Shown here in pieces: positions 25,769 through 32,496 of a stretch of DNA of 32,496 bases. The translations under genes and the position numbers were made by a program. The DNA is from an uncultured Alistipes sp. Lineage in GTDB: Bacteria; Bacteroidota; Bacteroidia; Bacteroidales; Rikenellaceae. Location: NCBI GenBank assembly GCA_949288735.1, contig CASELE010000021.1, forward strand, positions 1 to 32,496. Direction: 5' to 3'. Under the pieces are notes generated by a model. The model was not told the DNA's origin. It saw only the letters and a list, made by a program, of their open reading frames with translations, and searched no databases. Each line of letters begins with the position of its first letter. Within the stretch, counting starts at the first letter, position 1.

Positions 25769-26907
25769 GGTTGCGTTTGCGTCTTGTCGTCTGTCTTCGC
25801 CCCGCTGCCGCTTTCCCCCTCCTCTTCGGCGGGAGGGGCGGCGGCCGGGTCCGCAGTGTTGCAGGCGGCCCGCCGGACGTCGTCGACGAGGGCGCGGCAG
25901 ATGCGGGCCGGAAGCCCCGGGCCTTCGTAGATGTAGCCGGTGTAGAGCTGCACGAGCGAGGCGCCGGCGGCGAGCATGGCGCGCACGTCGTCGGCGTTCA
26001 TCAGTCCGCCCGAGCCGATGATGGGGTAGGCGCCGCCCGAGCGGTCGTGGATGCGCCGCACGATCTCGACGGCGCGGCGGTTGAGCGGCCGGCCCGTGAG
26101 GCGGCCGGTGCCGATGTGGCCGATCGAGGCGCGGCTCGTGCGGAGCCCGTGGCGCAGGCGGGTGCCGTTGGTGGCGACGATGCCGTCGAGGGGCGTCTCG
26201 AGCATCAGGTCGGTGATGCGGTCCACCTCCTCGTCGGAGAGGTCGGGCGAGATCTTCAGCAGGATGGGCCGATACTGGTTCTGCCCGCGCCGGAAATCGA
26301 AGAGCGGGGCGAGAATACGCATCAGCCGCTCCGGAGCGTGGGTCAGGGTTTCGCTGTCGGAGCTGTCGCCGCCGACGTTCACGGTGAAGTAGTCGGCGTA
26401 TTCGTAGAGGTTGCGGAAGCAGCGCAGATAGTCGGCCGCCTCGGCCTCGGGCGGCGTGGCGGTATTGCGGCCGATGCTGCATCCGACGATGAGCCCCTCG
26501 TGCGGACGGCGCAGGCGGCGGATCATCTGCTCCAGACCGCCGCTCGGCACGCCGAGCCGGTTGATGATGGCCCGGTCGCGCGGCAGGCGGAAGACGCGGG
26601 GCCGCGGATTGCCCGGTTGCGGCCGGGGGGTTACGGTCCCCACCTCGACGAATCCGAAGCCCATGGCTCCGAGCTCGCGGTAGGCCTCGGCGTCGTTGTC
26701 GAAGCCGGCGGCCAGCCCTATGGGGTTCGGGAAACGGATGCCGAAGACCTCGCGCTCGAGCGCGGGGTGTCGCACGGCCCAGCCGCGCTCCAGCAGCCAG
26801 CGGCCGCCGGGAATCGCTCCCGCGATGCGCAGCAGGTGCAGGGCGGCGCGGTGCGCCCGTTCGATGTTGAGGGCGAAGAGAAGGGGTTGGATGATTCGGC
26901 GGTACAT
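25765..26907 (-). CDS. pyrD: Dihydroorotate dehydrogenase, class 2-like, with altered active-site loop
   Basis: By overall fold this is the quinone-linked class 2 enzyme that oxidises dihydroorotate to orotate in pyrimidine synthesis. The 380 residues have the class 2 N-terminal membrane-contacting helix (MYRRIIQPLLFALNIERAH), NPIGLAAGFD (61-70), EVGTVTPRPQPGNPRPRVFR (88-107), the glycine-rich FMN phosphate loop IIGSGG (296-301), and LYTGYIYEGP. The catalytic loop is unusual. Where class 2 enzymes have N-I/V-S-S-P-N-T, this protein reads NVGGDSS (177-183), losing the serine base and the SPN residues. The conserved ATNTT is ATNGT (245-249). A charged tail follows residue 350. It may be inactive or changed in substrate. 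Confidence 0.87.
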   Translation of the reverse strand: MYRRIIQPLLFALNIERAHRAALHLLRIAGAIPGGRWLLERGWAVRHPALEREVFGIRFPNPIGLAAGFDNDAEAYRELGAMGFGFVEVGTVTPRPQPGNPRPRVFRLPRDRAIINRLGVPSGGLEQMIRRLRRPHEGLIVGCSIGRNTATPPEAEAADYLRCFRNLYEYADYFTVNVGGDSSDSETLTHAPERLMRILAPLFDFRRGQNQYRPILLKISPDLSDEEVDRITDLMLETPLDGIVATNGTRLRHGLRTSRASIGHIGTGRLTGRPLNRRAVEIVRRIHDRSGGAYPIIGSGGLMNADDVRAMLAAGASLVQLYTGYIYEGPGLPARICRALVDDVRRAACNTADPAAAPPAEEEGESGSGAKTDDKTQTQP

Positions 26908-26914
26908 ACGGGCG

Positions 26915-26922
26915 CAAAGATA
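26915..26922 (-). promoter_or_regulatory. -7 element TATCTTTG of pyrD-cinA
   Basis: A perfect TAnnTTTG on the minus strand only seven bases before the pyrD ATG. Transcription would therefore start at or within a few bases of the ATG, giving a nearly leaderless mRNA. Confidence 0.65.
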
Positions 26923-26953
26923 GACAATAGGCCGTTCGGTTGTATCTTTATCC

Positions 26954-27949
26954 TCAGAAGAACTCCTCGCGGTAGGCGTACGTGTCGCGCAGCGATTCGA
27001 AACTTCCGGGGTCGCTCTTCAGCGCGCGGCTCTCGGCCTCGATATCGAAGTGGCGGGCCATTTCGCGGCGCATCTCCTCCCATCCGACGGGGCGCGGCCG
27101 TGAGGGGCGCACCCCGGCGGGGTACCAGCCGCGGAGCGGAAGGCCGAAGAACGAGGCGACGTGCGCCACGGCCTGTGCCGTGGCATTGGCTTTGCCCTGT
27201 ATCGAGTAGCCGGCGATGTGCGGCGTGGCGTAGAGCGCGCGCCCGACGAGCGCGGGGTCGGGCCGGGGCTCCCCTTCCCAGACGTCGAGCACGCAGTCGA
27301 GCCCGCTGCGCAGCAGGGCGTCGCCGTCGACCACCGCCCCGCGCGAGGCGTTGATGAGCAGGGCCGATGGTTTCATGCGCTCCAGCAGGGCGGCGTCGGC
27401 CATGTGACGGGTCGTCGGGTCGAGCGGGACGTGGAAGGTGAGCAGGTCGGCTTCGGCGGCGACCTCCTCCAGCGTACGGAAGCCCAGGTGTTCGCGCTCC
27501 TCGCGCGGGGGGTCGCAGCAGAGCGTACGGAAGCCCCACGCCTCGGCGTAGCTCTGCACGAGCGAGCCGACGTGACCCACGCCGACGATGCCCAGTGTCC
27601 GCTCGCCGGGGTGCCAGCCCTGACGTTCCGAGAGGCGGGCCAGCACGGCGGCGATCCACTGCAGCACGCCCCGCGCGTTGCACCCCGCGGCGCTCTCGAC
27701 ACGGATGCCGCTGCCGGCGCACCAGGCCGTGTCGATGTGGTCGGTGCCGATGGTGGCCGTGGCGACGAGCCGTACCGACGAGCTGCCGAGCAGCTCCTCG
27801 TCGCAGCGCGTGCGCGTGCGTACCACGAGGGCGTCGGCGTCGCGTACGTCGTCCGGGCCGATGGCTCCGCCGGGCAGATAGCGGACCTCGGCATAGGGTT
27901 CGAAGATGCCCCGCAGGAAGGGGATGGCGCTGTCGGCAATGATCAACAT
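26954..27949 (-). CDS. pdxB: Erythronate-4-phosphate dehydrogenase
   Basis: NAD-dependent enzyme oxidising 4-phosphoerythronate, the second step of deoxyxylulose-5-phosphate-dependent pyridoxal phosphate synthesis. The 331 residues belong to the D-2-hydroxyacid dehydrogenase superfamily. They show TATIGTDHID (64-73), the nucleotide loop GVGHVG (123-128), the catalytic arginine block INASRGAVVD, the acidic block DVWEGEP and the histidine block TPHIAGYS. The C-terminal DUF3410-like dimerisation region of PdxB is present (about 290-331). The start at 27949 is chosen because a longer frame from 27979 would begin inside the promoter. It is followed closely by pyrD, which has its own promoter. Confidence 0.93.
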   Translation of the reverse strand: MLIIADSAIPFLRGIFEPYAEVRYLPGGAIGPDDVRDADALVVRTRTRCDEELLGSSSVRLVATATIGTDHIDTAWCAGSGIRVESAAGCNARGVLQWIAAVLARLSERQGWHPGERTLGIVGVGHVGSLVQSYAEAWGFRTLCCDPPREEREHLGFRTLEEVAAEADLLTFHVPLDPTTRHMADAALLERMKPSALLINASRGAVVDGDALLRSGLDCVLDVWEGEPRPDPALVGRALYATPHIAGYSIQGKANATAQAVAHVASFFGLPLRGWYPAGVRPSRPRPVGWEEMRREMARHFDIEAESRALKSDPGSFESLRDTYAYREEFF

Positions 27950-27976
27950 GGAGCCGCTATTCTCTTTTTCGGAGTA

Positions 27977-27984
27977 CAAAGATA
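27977..27984 (-). promoter_or_regulatory. -7 element TATCTTTG of pdxB
   Basis: A TAnnTTTG match on the minus strand, 27 bases before the chosen pdxB ATG. It excludes the ATG at 27979. The surrounding 60 bases are A+T-rich and shared with the divergent promoter. Confidence 0.7.
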
Positions 27985-28004
27985 GGGAAAAATCAAAAAT
28001 ATAG

Positions 28005-28012
28005 TAATTTTG
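28005..28012 (+). promoter_or_regulatory. -7 element TAATTTTG of the ureohydrolase-nhaA operon
   Basis: TAATTTTG fits TAnnTTTG, 49 bases before the ATG at 28062 and divergent from the pdxB promoter. The two -7 elements are about 20 bases apart, so RNA polymerases at the two promoters may interfere. Confidence 0.6.
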
Positions 28013-28061
28013 TCCGCGCCGGGGCCCGCGTGCTCCGACCCGATAAAAAGCGGAGCGACTT

Positions 28062-29126
28062 ATGGAAACGACACGATTCGATCCCGACGGAGTGGGCGTC
28101 GCGAACGGCGCCTACTTCGGATTCCCGTTCGAGCCCGACGAGGCGGAGCTGGTGCTCGTCTCGGCGCCGTGGGACGCGACGGTCTCCTACGGGGCGGGTA
28201 CGGCTGCGGCGCCCGATGCCCTCATCGAGGCCTCGACGCAGCTTGACTTCCACGATCCGGCGGTTCCCGGCCTCTGGCGCCGCGGCATCGCCACGGCCGA
28301 TGTGGACTATTCGCTGCAGGAGCTCTCGCGCCGCTTGCGCCGCGATGCCGCCCGCGTGATCGACCATCTCGAGGCGGGAGGCGACCCGGCCGACGAGCAT
28401 ATAGCACGCCATCTGGCCCGTGTGAACGAAGGGTGCGGACGGATGAACGAACGGATCCGTGCCCAGGCCGAACACTGGCTCGCCGCAGGCAAGTGCGTGG
28501 GCCTGGTGGGAGGCGATCACTCGACCCCATACGGGCTTGTCAGAGCTCTCGGCGACCGCCACGCGGAGTTCGGTATCCTGCATGTGGACGCCCACTGCGA
28601 CCTGCGCGAGGCCTACGAAGGATTCTGCTGGTCGCACGCCTCGGTGATGTTCAACGTGCTGCGCGACGTGCCGCAGGTACGGCGTCTGGTGCAGGTGGGC
28701 GTGCGCGACTACAGCGAGGCGGAGGCGCGTCTGGCGGCCGGGTCGGAACGCGTGGCGCTCTTCGACGGCCGCGAGCTGGCGCGCGGTCGTTTCGAGGGGG
28801 AGACCTGGGCGGCGCAGTGCGCACGCATCGTCGGAACGCTGCCCCGCGAGGTCTACGTGAGCTTCGACATCGACGGTCTCGACATCGGCTACTGCCCCCA
28901 CACGGGGACGCCCGTGCCCGGCGGCCTCGGATTCGACGAGGCCTGCTATCTGCTGGAGTGCGTGGTCCGCTCGGGACGCCGCATCGTCGGCTTCGACGTG
29001 GTGGAGACGGTCCCCGGCGAGGAGACGGCGGTCGACGCGATCGTCGGCGCGCGCATCCTCTACAAACTGTGTCTGCTGACCCTCCGCTCGGCGGAGACGC
29101 ATAACGGAAACGACACCCATGAATAA
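28062..29126 (+). CDS. Ureohydrolase family protein (agmatinase/arginase/formimidoylglutamase-like)
   Basis: A 354-residue cytoplasmic enzyme of the binuclear manganese ureohydrolase superfamily, which cleaves guanidino or formimino groups. All metal-ligand motifs are present: GGDHS (150-154, H153), DAHCD (176-180), and DIDGLD (269-274). The substrate cannot be fixed by eye. Bacteroidetes relatives are usually annotated as agmatinase, which makes putrescine and urea, but formimidoylglutamase is possible; no hut genes lie nearby. It overlaps nhaA by eight bases, so it is translated together with a sodium/proton antiporter. Confidence 0.9.
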   Translation: METTRFDPDGVGVANGAYFGFPFEPDEAELVLVSAPWDATVSYGAGTAAAPDALIEASTQLDFHDPAVPGLWRRGIATADVDYSLQELSRRLRRDAARVIDHLEAGGDPADEHIARHLARVNEGCGRMNERIRAQAEHWLAAGKCVGLVGGDHSTPYGLVRALGDRHAEFGILHVDAHCDLREAYEGFCWSHASVMFNVLRDVPQVRRLVQVGVRDYSEAEARLAAGSERVALFDGRELARGRFEGETWAAQCARIVGTLPREVYVSFDIDGLDIGYCPHTGTPVPGGLGFDEACYLLECVVRSGRRIVGFDVVETVPGEETAVDAIVGARILYKLCLLTLRSAETHNGNDTHE

Positions 29127-30513
29127 CCATAACCGGATCCCATACCGTCGCGTACGGCGCACCGGGAAGCTGAAGTCCCTGTACCGCAGCTTTGTCGAAG
29201 CGCCCTGGGCGGGCGGCGCGCTCCTGTTGCTCTCGGTGGCGGTCGCCATGCTGCTGGCCAATATCCCGGCTACGGCCGAGGCGTATCATCGTCTGCTCGG
29301 GACGGAGGTGGCCCTGCGCATAGGAGGCTCCGACGGGAGCTTCGAGTGGTTCTTCCCGCGGGGAATGACCGTCGAGACCTTCGTGAACGACTGCGTCATG
29401 GCCCTCTTCTTCCTCTCGGTCGGACTCGAGATCAAACGCGAGATACTTTACGGTTCGCTCTCCTCGCCGCGTCGCGCCGCACTGCCGGTGCTGGCGGCAG
29501 CGGGCGGCATGCTCGTCCCCGCGCTCATCTTCCTGGCCTTCAACGCGGGAACCGAGGCGGCCGCAGGCTGGGGTATCCCGACGGCGACGGATATCGCCTT
29601 TGCGGTGGGTATCCTCGCCATGATGGGCGACCGCGTCTCCCCCGCACTCAAGACCTTCCTGCTGGCGCTCGCCGTCGCCGACGACCTCGGGGCCGTACTC
29701 GTCATAGCCATTTTCTACGGCGGCGAGGTGCGGCTGGGACTGTTGGCCGCCGCCGCGGTCGTTCTGGCCTTCGCCTGGGGCCTGAACCGGGCGGGCGTGC
29801 GGCGAGGTGCGGCCTACCTCCTGCCCGGTGCGGCGGTCTGGGCGCTCTTCTACTATTCGGGCGTGCACGCCACGATTGCGGGTGTGGCCATGGCGCTGGT
29901 GATTCCGATGCGACCCCAATGCAGCCGGGAACTTCTGGTCGGACGGGCCGGACTGCTGCTCCGTAGCCTGAGCCGCTCCGAAGGCTCCCTGCAGGGCAGG
30001 CGGGAGCAGAACGACCTGCGTCGGCTGAGCGGGCTCGCCGTAGATTCGATGGGTCTCGGCTATCGGCTGGAGCATCGGCTGGAGCCTCTCGTAACCTTCT
30101 TCATCATGCCCCTCTTCGCGCTGGCCAACGCGGGCGTACACCTTTCGGGCGACGGCGGCGACATCTTCGGATATGATCCCGTGGCGGGGTCGGTCGGTCT
30201 GGGCGTCTTTCTGGGCCTCTTCGCGGGCAAGCCGCTCGGCATCTTCCTCGCCAGTTGGCTCGCGGTGCGTTTCGGCGTGGCCGAGCGGCCCGAGGGGGCG
30301 TTGTGGCGCATGGTGCTGGCCGTGGCCGCGCTCGGCGGCATCGGCTTCACGATGTCGCTCTTCGTCGATGCGCTGGCCTACGAGGATCCCCTCTTCGTCG
30401 ACCGGGGCAAGATTGCCATTCTGGTCGGATCGGCCGCCTCGGCGCTGCTCGGGGTCGCGCTCATCCTGCTCAATACGCAGAACAAGAAGAAACCAACGAA
30501 ATCCGAATCATGA
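29119..30513 (+). CDS. nhaA: Na+/H+ antiporter NhaA
   Basis: Integral membrane antiporter exchanging internal sodium for external protons, used in pH and sodium balance. The 464 residues include about 11-12 hydrophobic segments. Key acidic residues are visible: the aspartate in PTATDIAFAVG (D158) and the tandem ion-binding aspartates in LAVADDLGAV (D188, D189). The protein is longer than the roughly 390-residue enterobacterial form. It has a basic N-terminal extension and a hydrophilic insert (about 270-310) in the middle. It overlaps the ureohydrolase gene by eight bases and the next gene by ATGA. Confidence 0.95.
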   Translation: MNNHNRIPYRRVRRTGKLKSLYRSFVEAPWAGGALLLLSVAVAMLLANIPATAEAYHRLLGTEVALRIGGSDGSFEWFFPRGMTVETFVNDCVMALFFLSVGLEIKREILYGSLSSPRRAALPVLAAAGGMLVPALIFLAFNAGTEAAAGWGIPTATDIAFAVGILAMMGDRVSPALKTFLLALAVADDLGAVLVIAIFYGGEVRLGLLAAAAVVLAFAWGLNRAGVRRGAAYLLPGAAVWALFYYSGVHATIAGVAMALVIPMRPQCSRELLVGRAGLLLRSLSRSEGSLQGRREQNDLRRLSGLAVDSMGLGYRLEHRLEPLVTFFIMPLFALANAGVHLSGDGGDIFGYDPVAGSVGLGVFLGLFAGKPLGIFLASWLAVRFGVAERPEGALWRMVLAVAALGGIGFTMSLFVDALAYEDPLFVDRGKIAILVGSAASALLGVALILLNTQNKKKPTKSES

Positions 30514-31217
30514 AGTTGCTGAGAGCCTTCATCGCGGCGGGCAGCCTGCTTCTGGCCGGTGCCTGCGCGAACCGTCCGGGGGGCGGCGTGCCGCTCGCTA
30601 CCGGGGCCGACTCGCTGGCCTACGTCATCGGCATGAACGTGGGGCTGAACCTCCAGCGCATGGACTCCACCATTCGGGTGGAGGCCCTCTGTGCGGGCAT
30701 CCGCGACGTCCTGCAGGAGCGGACGCTCCTCACCATGGATGAGGCCCGGACCTACTATCTGGGCTACATGACCTACGAGAAACCCGAACGGGCCCGTGCC
30801 TATGAGGAGCGGTTTCTCGAGGATATCCGCCGCTCGAACCGCTCCTATGCGCGTACGCGGAGCGGCCTGACCTATACCGTGGAGACCATCGGCGACGAGG
30901 AGTTCACGCCGGCCAGCCTGCGCGATACGGTCTCGGTCCGCTACGTGGTGCGGACGACCGACGGCCGCGAACTCTACTCCTCCTACGAGCGGGGCGATAC
31001 GCTCCGTTCGCCGCTCGGCGATCTGCCCGACGGCATGCAGGAGAGCCTGCGGCTCATCGGCCGCGGCGGCCGCATCGAGGCCTGGATGCCCTCGTCGATC
31101 GCCTACGGCGCCGAGGGCGATGCCGGTCTCGGCGTCGGACCCAATGCAACCCTCTTCTTCGAGATGGAACTGGTCGACGTGACGAAATATGCGTCGCGGC
31201 GTCCGGGCCGTCGATGA
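30510..31217 (+). CDS. FKBP-like lipoprotein with degenerate active site
   Basis: A 235-residue lipoprotein: signal peptide with lipobox LLLAGAC (lipid cysteine at 19), an FkpA-type N-terminal helical dimerisation segment starting DSLAYVIGMNVG (34-45), and a C-terminal FKBP domain (about 138-225). The fold signature is retained (VSVRYVVRTTDGRELYSS, SPLG, MPSSIAYGAEG). However, the aspartate of the usual FD-S pair is tyrosine (Y156), and the IPGW tryptophan position reads LPDGM (M176). Proline isomerase activity is therefore doubtful, and a chaperone role is more likely. The start overlaps the nhaA stop as ATGA. A longer frame upstream is a shadow of nhaA. Confidence 0.88.
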   Translation: MKLLRAFIAAGSLLLAGACANRPGGGVPLATGADSLAYVIGMNVGLNLQRMDSTIRVEALCAGIRDVLQERTLLTMDEARTYYLGYMTYEKPERARAYEERFLEDIRRSNRSYARTRSGLTYTVETIGDEEFTPASLRDTVSVRYVVRTTDGRELYSSYERGDTLRSPLGDLPDGMQESLRLIGRGGRIEAWMPSSIAYGAEGDAGLGVGPNATLFFEMELVDVTKYASRRPGRR

Positions 31218-31257
31218 TGTTTTTTGCCGGAGCGGACCATCGTTGGCAATAAATGTG

Positions 31258-31265
31258 TATATTTG
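31258..31265 (+). promoter_or_regulatory. -7 element TATATTTG of the second FKBP gene
   Basis: A TAnnTTTG match 46 bases before the ATG at 31312. It shows that the second FKBP gene can be transcribed separately from the nhaA operon. An A-rich leader follows, with no Shine-Dalgarno sequence. Confidence 0.75.
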
Positions 31266-31311
31266 CGCGTTCTTGAACGAACGGATAATTAACACAATAA
31301 CGATTACCGCA

Positions 31312-32445
31312 ATGAAGAAAGCATTTTTTGGCGCGGCCGCACTCTGCGCCGCCGTGCTGGCCGCCTGCGGCGGCGGCGACCGGGACGGGATCCGCATCGG
31401 CAGTCTCTCGGGAGAGTTCGATTCGCTGTCGTATGCGCTCGGCGCGAACATCGGTTACGGCATCGAACGCGACCTGAGTGACATACCGTTCGACTACGAC
31501 CGCTTCGACAAGGGTATGAAGGACGGGGCGCTCGATCGCGGGAAGGTGGACCGCGACCGGATGATGGCTCAGCTGCGCGAGTATTTCCTTGTCAAGCGCA
31601 TGCCCCGCCTGTCGGCGCTGCAGGCCAGGCGTGCCGAAGCCGACAGCATCCGTCGGGCATCGGGTGACACGACCGAGGTGAAGTACGGCAGCGACGCGTC
31701 GCTCTTCGCAAGCGACGGCGAGCGCGATTCGATCTCCTATGCCTTCGGCAACAACTGGGGCTACAGCTTCCGCATCTCGGGGGCGCCGGTGCAGATTGCC
31801 TGGGTGCTCGAGGCGATGAAGGATGTGCGCGAGGGCAAGGCCCGCATGACCGAACAGGAGAAGGAGGAGTACATCCGCTACTACTTCCTGGTGAAGCTGC
31901 CCGCCGAGAATGCGAAGGCTTCGGAGGAGTGGCTCGCCGAGGTGGCCTCGCGTCCCGGCGTGCATAAGACCGAGAGCGGTCTGCTCTACCGCATCGAGAA
32001 GCAGGGCGACACGGTGATAATGGCCCGCGGCGACCGCGACCGCGTGAGCGTGCACTATAAGGGCATGAACCGCAAGGGCAAGGTCTTCGACGCATCGCGC
32101 TACGCCGACAAACCGGCCGAGGCGCAGGAGATGCTCAGGATGCGCTTCCCCGACAGCTACGACAAGGATGAACCCGTGGAGTTCCCGCTCGGCGGTGTTA
32201 TCCCCGGATGGTCCGAAGGCGTGAAACTCGTCGGCAAGGGCGGCAAGATCACGCTCTGGATACCTTCGGATCTGGCCTACGGTCCCCGTGGCGCAGGCCG
32301 TGTCATCGGCCCCAACGAGGCGCTGGAGTTCGAGATCGAAGTGGTGGATGTGACCCCCTATCTCGATCCGGCCGATACGACCGACATGGTCGATGCAGCG
32401 GAGATCATGCATTCGCTGGGCAGCGAGACCGGCATGGCCGAGTAG
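31312..32445 (+). CDS. FKBP-type peptidyl-prolyl isomerase lipoprotein with duplicated N-terminal domain
   Basis: A 377-residue lipoprotein, probably periplasmic-facing in the outer membrane. A signal peptide has its lipid cysteine at 19 (AVLAAC). Two copies of an FkpA-like helical segment follow: residues 38-95 (DSLSYALGANIGYG ... REYFLVK) and 139-195 (DSISYAFGNNWGYS ... RYYFLVK). The catalytic FKBP domain (about 240-348) is complete, with VHYKG, FDAS (D260), VIPGW (W300) and LAYGPRG (Y323). The usual FkpA form has one N-terminal segment. A short acidic tail follows. It was probably formed together with the preceding gene by duplication. Confidence 0.92.
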   Translation: MKKAFFGAAALCAAVLAACGGGDRDGIRIGSLSGEFDSLSYALGANIGYGIERDLSDIPFDYDRFDKGMKDGALDRGKVDRDRMMAQLREYFLVKRMPRLSALQARRAEADSIRRASGDTTEVKYGSDASLFASDGERDSISYAFGNNWGYSFRISGAPVQIAWVLEAMKDVREGKARMTEQEKEEYIRYYFLVKLPAENAKASEEWLAEVASRPGVHKTESGLLYRIEKQGDTVIMARGDRDRVSVHYKGMNRKGKVFDASRYADKPAEAQEMLRMRFPDSYDKDEPVEFPLGGVIPGWSEGVKLVGKGGKITLWIPSDLAYGPRGAGRVIGPNEALEFEIEVVDVTPYLDPADTTDMVDAAEIMHSLGSETGMAE

Positions 32446-32466
32446 CCCCCTGAGATACCACGTAAG

Positions 32467-32496
32467 AGAGGGCGGCACCCGCGGGTGCCGCCCTCT
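32467..32496 (+). terminator. Terminator hairpin of the second FKBP gene, cut by the window end
   Basis: AGAGGGCGGCACCC (32467-32480) pairs perfectly with GGGTGCCGCCCTCT (32483-32496), a 13-bp usable stem with a CGCG loop. The window ends at the stem, so the T-tract cannot be seen. Confidence 0.8.

Noticed and set aside
27950..27979. Longer pdxB start at 27979
   Set aside because: That ATG overlaps the TATCTTTG promoter element, and the extra ten residues are not part of the family.
1..32496. Mobile elements, CRISPR arrays, tRNA or rRNA genes, invertible promoters
   Set aside because: I looked for transposase motifs, terminal inverted repeats, spaced direct repeats and recombinase genes and saw none. 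The gene content is core chromosomal.

Overview
The window reads as core chromosome of a G+C-rich member of the Bacteroidetes, most likely an Alistipes-like (Rikenellaceae) gut anaerobe. The reasons are: many copies of the phylum's -7 promoter element TAnnTTTG just upstream of genes; weak or absent Shine-Dalgarno sequences; a NADH-dehydrogenase-like (Nuo) operon with fused nuoCD and no nuoE/F/G; the ribosomal block rpmB-rpmG-DUF4295 next to ftsY-rimO; and fimbrillin-like and FKBP lipoproteins. The genus is an inference. I see no insertion sequence, integrase, tRNA, rRNA or CRISPR array.

Layout. 1-2400 (minus): a GNAT-like acyltransferase gene followed by gcvT. 2692-4140 (plus): gdhA with its own promoter and a strong terminator. 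4232-14473 (plus): a TATCTTTG promoter, a roughly 400-nt structured non-coding leader, then nuoA-B-CD-H-I-J-K-L-M-N, tightly packed and often overlapping. 14514-18161 (minus): an HD-domain hydrolase; RNase Y (rny); a structured RNA that looks like 6S RNA; zapA; and a small coiled-coil (ZapB-like) gene. 18206-20630 (minus): ftsY-rimO, overlapping by 14 bases. 20667-21626 (plus): a lone secreted DUF1566-like protein that separates ftsY-rimO from rpmB-rpmG-DUF4295 (21641-22308, minus). 22304-24420 (minus): a fimbrillin-like lipoprotein gene broken by a ten-G tract. 24464-26922 (minus): pyrD-cinA. 26954-27984 (minus): pdxB. 28005-32496 (plus): a ureohydrolase, nhaA and an FKBP-like lipoprotein in an overlapping operon, then a second FKBP lipoprotein with its own promoter.

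How the genes work together. Nuo lacks the NADH-input module, so it probably takes electrons from a reduced carrier such as ferredoxin and passes them to quinone while moving ions. PyrD would also deliver electrons to quinone, although its active-site loop is abnormal here. The zapA / 6S-like RNA / rny block joins cell division with RNA metabolism. rpmB, rpmG, DUF4295, ftsY and rimO serve ribosome assembly and modification and membrane-protein targeting. The ureohydrolase-nhaA pair suggests a link between amine metabolism and pH or sodium balance.

The most unusual observation is the surface lipoprotein gene at 22361-24350. Its lipoprotein signal peptide and its body lie in different frames, joined exactly at a G10 tract. 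Losing one G would restore a 662-residue lipoprotein. This is either phase variation by slipped-strand mispairing or a sequencing or assembly error. Most of the rest is ordinary housekeeping DNA, and I do not claim a wholly new system.
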